DNA from: an uncultured archaeon
GTDB taxonomy: Archaea; Halobacteriota; Methanosarcinia; Methanosarcinales; Methanoperedenaceae
DNA length: 54,243 nt
NCBI GenBank assembly: GCA_902386135.1
Contig: CABMIB010000107.1
Location: forward strand, 1 to 54,243
Reading direction: 5' to 3'
A program made the translations under genes and the position numbers. The first letter of the stretch is position 1, and each line of letters opens with the position of its first letter. Of this stretch, positions 34,008 through 42,705 are shown piece by piece. The notes below the pieces were generated by a model. It worked only from the letters and a program-made list of their open reading frames with translations, made no database searches and was not told the origin of the DNA.

Positions 34008-35450
34008 ATGGAGATAAAAAAGATATCCGATTACATATGGGAAATCCCGACCACAGAGAAAGAAGGGATGCTTGTACCTGCAAGGATATACGCGACTGAG
34101 AAGCTCCTGCGCGAGATGGACGCCGGGGTATTCGAGCAGGTCACGAATGTGGCGTGTCTTCCCGGGATACAGAAATATGCGTACTGTATGCCGGATGGCC
34201 ACTGGGGATACGGCTTCCCGATAGGCGGGGTGGCGGCTTTTTCAAAGGAGGACGGGGTGATTTCCCCGGGCGGGATAGGCTTCGATATAAACTGCGGCAT
34301 GAGGCTTATCAGGACAGACCTGACAGTGAGCGAAGTCGCACCCAGGATAAGGGAGCTTGTAAATCTGCTATTTGAGACCGTACCTGCAGGCGTGGGAAGC
34401 AAGGGACTTGTGAAGCTCTCTGTTGAGGAATTCAAGCGTGTGATGACCTGCGGCGTTGACTGGTGCATCGAGAAAGGCTATGGCTGGGAAGAAGACCGGG
34501 AAAGGATCGAAGAGAACGGCTGCATACCGGGAGCCGACCCGTCAAAGATTAGCGAGAAAGCCATAAGCAGGGGAATAGCCCAGCTCGGGACCCTGGGCTC
34601 GGGGAACCACTATCTTGAGATACAGATTGCTACACCCGATAAGATATTCGATAAAGCCGCAGCAAAAGCGCTCGGGATATTCGAGAACCAGGTGCTTGTG
34701 ATGGTGCATTGCGGCTCAAGGGGTTTCGGGCACCAGGTAGCAACGGATTACCTGCGCGTTTTCGATGCCGCCATGAGAAAGTACGGGATCACGGTCAGGG
34801 ACAGGGAACTTGCGTGCGCCCCCTTTAACTCGCCAGAAGGACAGGATTACTTCAAAGCCATGAAATGCGCCGCGAATGTTGCATTTGCAAACCGTCAGGT
34901 GATAGTCCACAGGATACGGCAGGGATTCGGCAGGATATTCGGAAGAGAACCGGAGGATATGGGAATGCACATAATATACGATGTGGCGCACAATGTCGCA
35001 AAATTAGAGGTGCATGAGGTCGATGGGGTGGAGAAAGAACTTATAGTACACAGGAAAGGGTCTACGCGCTGCTTCGGTCCGGGGAGGAGGGAGGTGCCGG
35101 AGATTTACAGGAACATAGGTCAGCCCGTAATAGTAGGAGGCTCCATGGAGACCGGCTCGTATCTCCTTGTCGGGACAGAGAAAGCCATGAAAGAAACTTT
35201 TGGCTCGACCATGCACGGCTCGGGAAGAACTATGTCAAGGACAAAGGCAAAACATGAAGTTAGGGGCACCGAGCTAAAAAAGAAGATGGAGGAGGCGGGG
35301 ATCATAGTCAAGGCTGTCTCCATGTCGGGTCTGGCTGAGGAAGCGGGGTTCGCGTACAAGAACATTTCCGAGGTCGTTGAGACCATGGAGCTGGCTGGGA
35401 TTTCGAGGAAGGTGGTTGAGCTGAAGCCAATTGGAAATATAAAAGGCTGA
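34008..35450 (+). CDS. rtcB: RNA-splicing ligase RtcB
   Basis: RtcB joins 2',3'-cyclic phosphate and 5'-OH RNA ends, in archaea mainly to seal tRNA exons, using GTP and Mn2+. The 480-aa product has YCMPDGHWGYGFPIGG, the metal site GGIGFDINCGMR, HCGSRGFGHQ and the guanylate-acceptor His region near the C-terminus (STMHGSGRTMSR). No intein is present, unlike some archaeal copies, so length is standard. A G-rich site (GGGGGG) lies 5 nt before ATG 34008. It is transcribed with archease. Confidence 0.96.
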   Translation: MEIKKISDYIWEIPTTEKEGMLVPARIYATEKLLREMDAGVFEQVTNVACLPGIQKYAYCMPDGHWGYGFPIGGVAAFSKEDGVISPGGIGFDINCGMRLIRTDLTVSEVAPRIRELVNLLFETVPAGVGSKGLVKLSVEEFKRVMTCGVDWCIEKGYGWEEDRERIEENGCIPGADPSKISEKAISRGIAQLGTLGSGNHYLEIQIATPDKIFDKAAAKALGIFENQVLVMVHCGSRGFGHQVATDYLRVFDAAMRKYGITVRDRELACAPFNSPEGQDYFKAMKCAANVAFANRQVIVHRIRQGFGRIFGREPEDMGMHIIYDVAHNVAKLEVHEVDGVEKELIVHRKGSTRCFGPGRREVPEIYRNIGQPVIVGGSMETGSYLLVGTEKAMKETFGSTMHGSGRTMSRTKAKHEVRGTELKKKMEEAGIIVKAVSMSGLAEEAGFAYKNISEVVETMELAGISRKVVELKPIGNIKG

Positions 35451-35522
35451 TTTTTCTGAAATTTATTATAAAATTATTTGCATCCGCTATTAAAGATCGC
35501 TTTTTTCTCAAATCAGACCTTT

Positions 35523-36032
35523 CTAGAGTTCTGGCTCTATTTTGCGCTCGATGATCATTTCGCAGTACCGGCTGCCACTGCACATGTTCGCATTTAACAT
35601 GTGAACGTACCTGGGGTTAAGGTTCTCAACAGCCGATTTATCCAGGGTCATGCACGCTTTGAGATTAACTATCTCTGGATCTAAACCCATCTCTCTTGCC
35701 CTGTTCAGCATGGGGCACGCAATAACCTTCCCCACTACTCTATCTTTTGTCTCTTCTACCATCTCGAACTTGAATTCCGGTCCGAAGAGTATCGTTCCAA
35801 CAATTCCAAAAGCCTCGTTAATCTCAATGGCGTTACCTGAAGGCAAACCCAATGCCATTGCGATGTTCTTTACTTCCTTTCCACCTTCAGCCCAAATAGG
35901 CTTCTCGATCTCATCATACTTCTCGCCAAGAACTTTCCTGAAGTACATGTCATATATTATGGGCATGGCACTTGCTGATCTAGCTGCAATCTCCCACCTC
36001 TTTTCTGCGGGAATATCTTCGATACTTACCAT
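35523..36032 (-). CDS. ATC-hydrolase-family protein (L-2-amino-thiazoline-4-carboxylate hydrolase-like)
   Basis: This 169-aa protein resembles the PF14196 family. It has a helical N-terminus, CPMLNRAREMG in the middle, and the cysteine-rich end CMTLDKSAVENLNP...NANMCSGSRYCEM. GGAGGT 6-7 nt before ATG 36032 fixes this start; the GTG at 36047 lies in the ribosome-binding site. The founding enzyme opens a thiazoline ring on the way to L-cysteine, but most family members are uncharacterised. Several Cys could bind a metal or Fe-S cluster. It shares an operator-like sequence with the GYD gene and lies next to sufBC, which suggests sulfur metabolism by inference. Confidence 0.7.
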   Translation of the reverse strand: MVSIEDIPAEKRWEIAARSASAMPIIYDMYFRKVLGEKYDEIEKPIWAEGGKEVKNIAMALGLPSGNAIEINEAFGIVGTILFGPEFKFEMVEETKDRVVGKVIACPMLNRAREMGLDPEIVNLKACMTLDKSAVENLNPRYVHMLNANMCSGSRYCEMIIERKIEPEL

Positions 36033-36089
36033 CTTTCTAACCTCCACCTTATTTTTGCTTAAGGCTCTTCTTAGCCCCGATAGATATGA

Positions 36090-36149
36090 TTTTTAATTAT
36101 ACAAGTAGCTTATGGCAGCATAAGTATATACTTGCTATATCAAGTAGCC
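36090..36149 (-). promoter_or_regulatory. Promoter and operator-like repeats of the ATC-hydrolase-like gene
   Basis: On the plus strand TACTTG (36129-36134) and CAAGTA (36141-36146) form an inverted repeat with a 6-bp centre. CAAGTAGC occurs twice, at 36102-36109 and 36141-36148. On the minus strand a TATAATTAAAA element lies downstream near 36090-36100. The block GTATATACTTGCTATATCAA resembles the block upstream of the GYD gene. Confidence 0.5.
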
Positions 36150-36196
36150 ACCATTGAAGAGGTACTGATATCCTAAATTATCGGCTGGATGTCCGC

Positions 36197-36478
36197 TCAT
36201 TTAAGTGATTCTATGAACTCATCCACGGGTATTGCCTTGTATGTCGCTGTTCTGACGCTGCCGCGGGATAACATTTCAACAACTGCCCTGGTAATCTTGG
36301 CTTCACCATCTTCCACGATGGTCAAAAAGTCAAAATTTCCCAGGACGACGTATTGATCCAGCACGTTTACACCCATTTCTTTAAGCTCGGAATAGACTTC
36401 TTTCACTCTACCAGGATTCTTCTTGAGAGTCTTGGCACCTTCATCTGTCAATGTTGATATTATAACATATCTTCCCAT
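36197..36478 (-). CDS. GYD-domain protein
   Basis: This 93-aa protein is of the GYD/DUF1488-like small alpha/beta barrel type: MGRYVIISTLTDEGAKTLKK, VNVLDQYVVLGNFDFLTIVE, and RTATYKAIPVDEF. The 'GxYD' motif position reads LGNFDF here. GGAGGT 8 nt upstream fixes ATG 36478, with TTG 36493 inside the ribosome-binding site. Members are ferredoxin-fold-like and of unknown function. It has its own promoter between sufB and the ATC-hydrolase-like gene. Confidence 0.8.
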   Translation of the reverse strand: MGRYVIISTLTDEGAKTLKKNPGRVKEVYSELKEMGVNVLDQYVVLGNFDFLTIVEDGEAKITRAVVEMLSRGSVRTATYKAIPVDEFIESLK

Positions 36479-36517
36479 AATTAATACCTCCAATTCCCAT
36501 ATTTTATTAGGGCCTTT

Positions 36518-36548
36518 ATTGTATATATACGTAGGCTATTCAAGGTAC
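36518..36548 (-). promoter_or_regulatory. GYD gene promoter with the same operator-like block
   Basis: The plus strand has GTATATATACGTAGGCTATT (36521-36540) followed by CAAGGTAC (36541-36548), closely similar to GTATATACTTGCTATATCAA then GTAGC upstream of the 36032 gene. The TATATA part would be the TATA box about 45 nt before ATG 36478. Similar flanking sequence at two promoters suggests one regulator. Confidence 0.45.
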
Positions 36549-36587
36549 AGGAGTACGTTTTTGATACTCTGGCCTCTTGGTTCTTCC

Positions 36588-37808
36588 TCAAAGGAGGCGC
36601 TCTTCTCCCATACTGACCGCCTTTTTTATTTCTCTCTTTAAATGCTCCGGGATGCCTTTTATTTCAACATCCAGAAAACCCCTGATTATAGCAGATGTTG
36701 CTTCCTCACTGCTCAATCCTCTTGCCATCAGATACTGGATCTCTTCCTCTGCGATCTTGCCGACCGCCGCCTCATGGGACATTTCAATACCATTCACCTT
36801 GCCCTCAAGTTCGGGAATAGCATGAATCCTTCCCTTTTCTGAGAGTATAAGTCCCTTACACTCCAGATGCGCTTTAATTCCCGGGACCTCACCTATCAGA
36901 TGGCCCCGCGTTACTATATCGCCTCCTCTGGTTATAGCCCTTGCAACAAGTTCAGCCCTGCTGCCCTTTGCTCTCAAGAAGACCCTTCCGCCTACGTCCA
37001 TATTCGAGCCTTCTCCTGCGAACAAAATGGTATTGAATCTCACGGTAGCATTCTTGCCCACACAGTAGGCGGTTGGATACATCTGCAGGGTTTTTACGGG
37101 CTTCATGCAAACGTAATTGCTCAGGAATACGCCATTGTCTTCTATAATTGCGCCTGTCCTTGGTCTTACCTCTACGTCCTCTGCCCAGTTATGGATCATT
37201 GTAAAAGTGACCTGAGCGTTCTTCTTCACATAAAACTCTGAAATGCCGATATGAAGACCAGTTCTTACCCTGGGGGCTGTTGTACAACCGGTTATGATAT
37301 GAAGTTCAGAGTTCTCCTCAGCAATTATTATATTGTGCACGTTCTGCGCTAAGCCTTCCCGGGTCATGTAGAGACAGGCTTGCAGGGGGAATTCTACCTT
37401 TGTCCCGGGAAGCGCTCTTAAAAAATATCCATGGTTTTGTTTTAGCTCAGCTTGGGCTGTGTATTTGTCCGCATCCACGTTTACAGCCTTCCACCAGTAG
37501 TCCTGGAGCCAGTCGTATTTTTTAAGCGCCTCTGTGCTGCTCATTATTTCCAGGCCATTTTGATAGGCTGAGGATAATATAACCGAGTGGTCCATTTGAA
37601 AAAATGACCCTGATCTGCACGCTTCCTCTGCATCAATACCCGCACTGATGGCTTTTTCTTTAACCTCACCGGATAGCTCCTTTAGCTTTTGGATCTTACC
37701 ATGCTCCTTAACTTCCGCAGAGTAAGCGTTAAGATCAATATCCGGACCAATAGCAGAGGGTTTTTTCTCTGCCTTCTTTGCCATTTCCCTGACACTTACT
37801 TCAGACAT
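36588..37808 (-). CDS. sufB: SufB/SufD-type Fe-S cluster assembly scaffold
   Basis: SufB with SufC forms the minimal archaeal Fe-S cluster scaffold. The 406-aa product has the beta-helix core (about 130-330; LHIGISEFYVKKNAQVTFTM, MDVGGRVFLRAKGSRAEL) and the C-terminal LSSEEATSAIIRGFL with helix typical of SufB/D. Cys residues occur in GCTTAPR, YVCMKP, TAYCVG and LECKG. GAGGGGTG 6 nt upstream favours ATG 37808 over GTG 37817. It overlaps the end of sufC, implying coupled translation. No cysteine desulfurase gene is nearby. Confidence 0.9.
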   Translation of the reverse strand: MSEVSVREMAKKAEKKPSAIGPDIDLNAYSAEVKEHGKIQKLKELSGEVKEKAISAGIDAEEACRSGSFFQMDHSVILSSAYQNGLEIMSSTEALKKYDWLQDYWWKAVNVDADKYTAQAELKQNHGYFLRALPGTKVEFPLQACLYMTREGLAQNVHNIIIAEENSELHIITGCTTAPRVRTGLHIGISEFYVKKNAQVTFTMIHNWAEDVEVRPRTGAIIEDNGVFLSNYVCMKPVKTLQMYPTAYCVGKNATVRFNTILFAGEGSNMDVGGRVFLRAKGSRAELVARAITRGGDIVTRGHLIGEVPGIKAHLECKGLILSEKGRIHAIPELEGKVNGIEMSHEAAVGKIAEEEIQYLMARGLSSEEATSAIIRGFLDVEIKGIPEHLKREIKKAVSMGEERLL

Positions 37809-38587
37809 CTTGCACACCCCTCATAACCTTTGGTTCTTATATCCTCTAAAAGGTCTCTGGGATTCCCGGAGCAGATCACAGTACCGTTCAGCATGATACA
37901 GCCCCTGTCAGCATTCACATAATCCAGGATGTATCCTGCATGGGTTATGATCAGTCCTGCTTTGGTACGCTTGCTTGCCATTTTATCCTTTTCAAGCAGC
38001 TCATTTATCACCCTGCCCACTAAATTTATATTTACCAGATCTACGCCGGAATCAGGTTCATCGAGCATTATAAACCTGGGATCCTGAGCCAATAACTGGA
38101 GGAGTTCAGAACGCTTGATCTCCCCGCCGGAAAAGCCCAGGTTGATATCCCGGTCCAGACAATTGAGGAGGTTTAGTTTTCGGGCAAACTCATTGATTTT
38201 TTCCTCCTTGAAATCTCCTCTTTTCTCCATACAGATGCGCAGCATATCCTTTAACCTCACACCTCTAACAGCCGGAGGTCGCTGAAAGGCTATGCCGATC
38301 CCAAGCCTTACACGCTCATCTATGGTGAGCCCGGTGATGTCCTTACCGCTGAAAAGAATCCTGCCGGACTCTACTTTGTACCCAGGAATCCCTATTATCG
38401 TCTTCAAAAGCGAGGTCTTTCCAGAACCGTTCGGGCCTAACAGGACAATGGTCTCCCCCTGCGCGATGTGCAGATTCACATCTTTTAGTACTCTTTTGTC
38501 TTCAACACTGACCGTTAAATTATTTATCTCAATCATATCTAACTCGATCACTTCAACATCCATCTCCCTGCCCCCCGCAACTTCCAT
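37796..38587 (-). CDS. sufC: SufC Fe-S assembly ATPase
   Basis: SufC is the ABC-type ATPase partner of SufB. Walker A is GPNGSGKTSLL. The signature is LGFSGGEIKRSELLQ, Walker B is FIMLDEPDSGVD with the SufC-specific DSGVD, and the switch His is in ITHAGYIL. The annotated 263-aa frame has an N-terminal extension; the family normally begins near MIEINNLTVSV, so ATG 38536 or ATG 38563 are possible true starts. The C-terminus has a CARC pair. It is upstream of and overlaps sufB. Confidence 0.9.
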   Translation of the reverse strand: MEVAGGREMDVEVIELDMIEINNLTVSVEDKRVLKDVNLHIAQGETIVLLGPNGSGKTSLLKTIIGIPGYKVESGRILFSGKDITGLTIDERVRLGIGIAFQRPPAVRGVRLKDMLRICMEKRGDFKEEKINEFARKLNLLNCLDRDINLGFSGGEIKRSELLQLLAQDPRFIMLDEPDSGVDLVNINLVGRVINELLEKDKMASKRTKAGLIITHAGYILDYVNADRGCIMLNGTVICSGNPRDLLEDIRTKGYEGCARCLK

Positions 38588-38817
38588 AGTCTTCTTTTGA
38601 TTTCATCTACAATAAAACCTGCCAGCGGACAAAAGAGTGGTTAGAATTATTTTGATTTCAATCTCTTTGTCGCCAGTGTTTACATCCCTGATTATTAAGA
38701 TCAAACACATTCAGCCCTATCTGGGGTCAATCACCTCTTCAATCGTTATTCTTATATAGAACCTCAAACATTGATTTGCGAAAATCCAGAACCCGGCAGT
38801 TATATAATGCAGTGAAA

Positions 38818-38860
38818 TTTATATAACCCGTCGGTAACCGAAATAATCATAAACCGGAGG
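38818..38860 (+). promoter_or_regulatory. Thermosome promoter and Shine-Dalgarno site
   Basis: TTTATATA (38818-38825) is a strong TATA box, about 25 nt before a likely start near 38848. GGAGG at 38856-38860 lies 9 nt before ATG 38870. The rest of the 282-bp gap between sufC and this gene has no coding frame; a second AT element (TTATATAATG, near 38800) could be an additional promoter. Confidence 0.6.
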
Positions 38861-38869
38861 ATAATATTC

Positions 38870-40543
38870 ATGTCAACACAACTTGGCGGACAGCCTATTA
38901 TAATTTTAAGGGAAGGCACGGAAAGAAGGCGGGGGAATGAAGCCCGCAGCAACAACATCATGGCGGCAAAAGCAGTTGCAGCCGCGGTGAGAACTACGCT
39001 TGGACCAAAAGGCATGGACAAGATGCTCGTGAACGGCGGGAATATAACGATCACGAACGACGGAGTTACCATCCTCAAAGAGATGGACATCGAGCATCCT
39101 GCTGCAAAAATGCTTGTCGAGGTGGCAAAGACCCAGGACGACGAAGTAGGGGACGGCACCACGACAGCGGCAGTGCTTACCGGGGAATTGCTTGAGCGCG
39201 CCGAGGAGCTTCTGGAGCAGGACGTGCATCCTACAGTTATTTGCACAGGCTACAGGATGGCCGCAGAAAAGTCAATTGAGATATTAGCTGATATCACGCA
39301 TACCATTACAGAGAATGATGACGCCGCTCTCCTGAACATCGCAAAAACGGCGATGACCGGGAAGGGCGCAGAGGGTTCAAAAGACAAACTTGCCGATATC
39401 GTAGTGGGAGCCATCAGGTCTATCGTGGAAGAAGAAGACGGAAAGAAGATCGTGGATATCAATAATATAAAGACAGAGAAAAAGGTCGGCAGGAGCGTTG
39501 AAGATAGCGAGTTGATAAAAGGCATAGTCCTTGATAAGAACAAGGCGCATCACCACATGCCCGACAAGGTCAAAGACGCGAAAATAGCTCTTATCACCAG
39601 ACCTATCGAGTTCAGCAAGATGGAGCTTGAGGCCGAGATCAAGATATCTACGCCCGGCGAGCTTTCGAACTACCTTGACCAGGAAGAGCAGATCGTACAG
39701 GATATCGTGGACCGGATAGTAGCTTCGGGAGCGAACGTTGTGCTCTGCCAGCTTGGTATTGAGGATATTGCCCAGCATTTCCTGGCAAAAGCAGGTATTC
39801 TTGCGGTTGAACGCGTTGAGAAAAAAGACATCGAGAAGGTAGCAATGGCCGTAGGAGCCACACTGATCACGAGCGTTGATGATTTTGATGCTTCATATAT
39901 CGGGAGCGCAGGGCTTGTCGAAACAAGGGGACACGGCGAAGATAAGATGCTTTACATCACCGAATGCAGCAATCCGAAGGCGGTATCGATCCTTATCCAC
40001 GGCGGGACAGAGCACGTGGTGGACGGCACCGAAAGGGCGCTTGAAGACGCCTTAAGGGCAGTCGGCGTAGCGATCGAGGATGAGAAACTCGTCGCAGGCG
40101 CAGGCTCACCAGAGGTCGAGCTTGCTTTAAGATTGAACGAGTACGCTTCCACGCTGAAAGGAAGAGAGCAACTGGCCGTGACAAAATTTGCCCAGGCGCT
40201 TGAAATTATCCCGAAGACTCTTGCGGAGAACGCAGGTCTTGATTCCATTGATATGCTTGTCGAGCTTCGAAGCCAGCACGAGAGAGGGCAGAAGGACAGC
40301 GGGCTGAACGTATTCACCGGCGAAGCGGAAAATATGTGGGATAACGGCGTTATCGAACCCCTCCGCGTGAAGACGCAGGCGATAAGCTCGGCAACGGAAG
40401 CAGCAATTATGATACTGAGAATAGACGATGTTCTTGCCGCAACAGGTGGCACCGGGGATGGCGGAGCATGTGGCGGAGGTTCCTGCGGCGGCATGGGTGG
40501 AATGGGCGGCATGGGAGGCATGCCACCTGGCATGATGATGTAG
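38870..40543 (+). CDS. Thermosome subunit (group II chaperonin)
   Basis: The thermosome is the archaeal ATP-driven folding chamber. The 557-aa product has [10 protein letters not shown], the nucleotide-binding [20 protein letters not shown] and [30 protein letters not shown] is present, and the tail is the typical Gly/Met-rich [18 protein letters not shown]. Intermediate and apical domains are intact. A strong promoter and Shine-Dalgarno site fit high expression. It is a single gene; other subunits are not in the window. Confidence 0.96.
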   Translation: MSTQLGGQPIIILREGTERRRGNEARSNNIMAAKAVAAAVRTTLGPKGMDKMLVNGGNITITNDGVTILKEMDIEHPAAKMLVEVAKTQDDEVGDGTTTAAVLTGELLERAEELLEQDVHPTVICTGYRMAAEKSIEILADITHTITENDDAALLNIAKTAMTGKGAEGSKDKLADIVVGAIRSIVEEEDGKKIVDINNIKTEKKVGRSVEDSELIKGIVLDKNKAHHHMPDKVKDAKIALITRPIEFSKMELEAEIKISTPGELSNYLDQEEQIVQDIVDRIVASGANVVLCQLGIEDIAQHFLAKAGILAVERVEKKDIEKVAMAVGATLITSVDDFDASYIGSAGLVETRGHGEDKMLYITECSNPKAVSILIHGGTEHVVDGTERALEDALRAVGVAIEDEKLVAGAGSPEVELALRLNEYASTLKGREQLAVTKFAQALEIIPKTLAENAGLDSIDMLVELRSQHERGQKDSGLNVFTGEAENMWDNGVIEPLRVKTQAISSATEAAIMILRIDDVLAATGGTGDGGACGGGSCGGMGGMGGMGGMPPGMMM

Positions 40544-40747
40544 GAATCCAGGAATACTTTCGCCCCGCTTGCAGAGCATATTAATAACGCCGCAGCGTTC
40601 ACTGGATCGGATTGGAGCGATAATCGCTTATCGTTCTCAATCCCCGTCCCCCCCTTTTTATTGGCTTTTAGAGAAAAGAGTTCCTATAGCAATTAACCTC
40701 AAAGTTTGGCTTTAGCATCCATGATCAGTTGCAACAAACCATGAACT

Positions 40748-40960
40748 CACCGCAAAGGACGCAAAGTTCGCAAAGATTTTATAGTGAAGTTCGAAAATAA
40801 CCGTAATAGGCATGAGAAATAAAACCGCAGATAAACGCAGATACGAAGCCACAAATCTGCGTTCATCTGCGTTTATCTGCGGCTAATGTTCATAAATTAC
40901 AGAAATTTAAGAACTATACTATAGCTGTTACACTTTGCGTTCTTTGCGCTCTTTGCGGTG
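40748..40960. repeat. Nested inverted-repeat element with 9- and 10-bp tandem units
   Basis: Within the gene-free gap 40544-41070, the outer arms are three 9-bp units each: ACCGCAAAG, GACGCAAAG, TTCGCAAAG on the left (40749-40775) and the complementary CTTTGCGTT, CTTTGCGCT, CTTTGCGGT on the right (40933-40959). Inner arms CCGCAGATAAACGCAGAT (40825-40842) and ATCTGCGTTTATCTGCGG (40865-40882) are perfect, and the right side carries three ATCTGCG-type units. Similar 'cgcaaag' and 'cgcagat' repeats are, from memory, spread widely in intergenic DNA of other prokaryotes. Function is unknown. Confidence 0.8.
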
Positions 40961-41070
40961 TTTTACATAGCTTATCTCCTGACAAACCTCAGAAAGGTTG
41001 TTCAATAATCACCTTAAGTTAACACCATCCTGTTTACGTTGAAAAAGCATATATCCCGGTAGGATAATCC

Positions 41071-41685
41071 ATGAGCATGCTTACAAAATCCGAGGGAGAA
41101 CTGGCAGTAAGGCTTGCCCGCCAGGCCATAGAAGAGTGCCTCAATAACGGGAAAAAGATCAGTCCTGATAACCTTCCCGTGGTATTTCGTGAAAATCGCG
41201 GCGTTTTCGTGACGCTGAATAAGAAAGCGGACACCCGGGAGCTTCGCGGCTGCATAGGCAGACCATATCCCGTAATGCCCCTTGGCGAGGCGATAATACT
41301 ATCTGCCATCAATGCTGCCAGGGAAGACCCGCGTTTTTATCCTGTGGAACCTGAGGAGATAGACGACCTTGTTATCGAGGTAACGGTACTTACCGTTCCT
41401 GAGTGCATCAAGGCAAAACCAAAGGAGATCCCGGAAAAGATAGTGATCGGCAGGCACGGATTGATAGTTGCGGCGAACAGGTGCCAGGGACTCCTGCTCC
41501 CGCAGGTTGCTGTGGAGCACGGTTTTGACTGCACCGAATTCCTATGCCAGACATGCGTGAAAGCAGGACTTATGCCGGATGCATGGCTTAACGGCGCAGA
41601 TGTTTACTCTTTTGAGGGGCAGATATTCCAGGAAGTCCTGCCCGGCGGGGAGATCAGGGAAAAAGTCTTATCCGAAGAGTGCTAA
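41071..41685 (+). CDS. AMMECR1-domain protein
   Basis: This 204-aa protein is of the AMMECR1 family, conserved from archaea to humans and of unknown biochemical role. The signature LRGCIGRPYP lies at about residues 51-60. Other family blocks are AARDPRF-like (AREDPRFYPVEPEEIDDL), EVTVLTVPE, IVIGRHGLIV and LLLPQVAVEHG. The C-terminal half ends in the usual WLNGADVYSFEGQIF. ATG 41071 is chosen; an in-frame ATG follows at 41077. It is followed 46 nt later by the DUF2111-like gene. Confidence 0.9.
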   Translation: MSMLTKSEGELAVRLARQAIEECLNNGKKISPDNLPVVFRENRGVFVTLNKKADTRELRGCIGRPYPVMPLGEAIILSAINAAREDPRFYPVEPEEIDDLVIEVTVLTVPECIKAKPKEIPEKIVIGRHGLIVAANRCQGLLLPQVAVEHGFDCTEFLCQTCVKAGLMPDAWLNGADVYSFEGQIFQEVLPGGEIREKVLSEEC

Positions 41686-41731
41686 ATAAATATAGGAAAG
41701 TATAACCCGACTTTATAAGGGAGTGTTAAGA

Positions 41732-42121
41732 ATGTCCGGATTACGAATTTCAGAGGATTCTACCAGCGAGGAGATTCTGCCTTTTGCAAAAATGGTGCAT
41801 GAACTGCTGTCCCTTCCAGTCACGATGCGCAGCAAAAACAAGAAAGGGGTAAGGCTTGAGCAGGGAAAAGTGGTCGATAAGGATTACACAGGTCCTGTAC
41901 TTGAAGAGGCTCTTGTAAAGAACAGCGTGATACATACCATTCCGGATAAAGGGGAGTATAAAGGAATTCCGGTCGTGGTCGCACCCATCCAGGACAGGGA
42001 AGGGAACCCGGTAGCAGCTATCGGCATCGTCGATGTTGTAAGCACTATCGACCTGGCGTCTGTGTTCGGGAATTACCCGCAGATAGTACGGCAGGTGGAG
42101 GAGAGGAAACGATCCATTTGA
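41732..42121 (+). CDS. DUF2111-like protein
   Basis: This 129-aa soluble protein resembles the methanogen-linked DUF2111 family. It has a helical start (SEEILPFAKMVHELLSLPVT), a basic loop with KNKKGVRLEQGKVVDKD, and a C-terminal GNPVAAIGIVDVVSTIDL sheet/helix. AAGGGAG, about 9 nt before ATG 41732, favours this start over GTG 41723. It has its own AT-rich promoter stretch after the AMMECR1 gene. The function is unknown. Confidence 0.75.
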   Translation: MSGLRISEDSTSEEILPFAKMVHELLSLPVTMRSKNKKGVRLEQGKVVDKDYTGPVLEEALVKNSVIHTIPDKGEYKGIPVVVAPIQDREGNPVAAIGIVDVVSTIDLASVFGNYPQIVRQVEERKRSI

Positions 42122-42256
42122 ACCAGAATCAATCTATCTCGTAGAACAGAGAATGTTAAGAACCCTCCGCCCGGGTATCACCATATCGGTCAGGTCATTT
42201 TGAATATGATCATCATACCACTTTGAACATAAAGCAGTTTGTTAACCGCAGTCCCT

Positions 42257-42559
42257 CTATTTTGCGCTTAAAACCTCGTGTATAGTTTCCAATAATATTT
42301 CAGCAGTATAAGGCTTTGGCAAAAAAGCGTGTACATGAGTGATTGCAGCTTTTGCAAGCTTATTTCTCTCGGTTAATCCACTGACTGCGATAAATTTGAT
42401 CTGAGGTTTAATCTTACGCAACACTTGAATGCTAGCCGGACCATCCATGAATGGCATCATCATATCCATAAGGATAACTTTGATTTCTTCTACGCTTTGT
42501 GCATATAATGCAATTGCTTCTGCACCATCATTAGCCGTGACTACTCTGTAAAGAATCAC
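42257..42559 (-). pseudogene. Response-regulator receiver domain, 5' truncated
   Basis: The frame covers the last two thirds of a CheY-like receiver. ANDGAEAIALY comes first, then the phospho-acceptor in VILMDMMMPFMDG, the conserved Ser in IAVSGLT, and the Lys in FLPKPYTAEILL. The N-terminal strand with the acidic pair (DDE) that binds Mg2+ is missing, and the frame is closed just upstream of GTG 42559. It therefore looks like the tail of a hybrid kinase or of a lost regulator. Its broken 5' end lies 21 bp from the MITE at 42580. It is very unlikely to be phosphorylated. Confidence 0.7.
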
Positions 42560-42579
42560 TGTTATAAAACACTAACTAA

Positions 42580-42705
42580 GAGCATATCTGAAAAGCGATA
42601 ATGGAATATTGTAAGAATTACAACAGGTTATAATATTCAAGTATTCTTTGTTATGTAGTGCATGTTGCCTATTGTAAAAAGTTACAATATTTTTCGGACA
42701 GGCTC
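42580..42705. mobile_element. 126-bp MITE with IS5-like inverted ends
   Basis: The left end is GAGCATATCTGAAAAGCG. The right end, read inward on the minus strand, is GAGCCTGTCCGAAAAATATT. They share GAGC.T.TC.GAAAA and match the outer end of the IS at 1-156 (GAGCCTATCCGATAAATAG). TAA flanks both sides (42577-42579 and 42706-42708), fitting a 3-bp target duplication. The inside is AT-rich, has ATTGTAA/TTACAAT arms, and encodes nothing. It is probably mobilised in trans by the IS5-type transposase. Confidence 0.7.
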
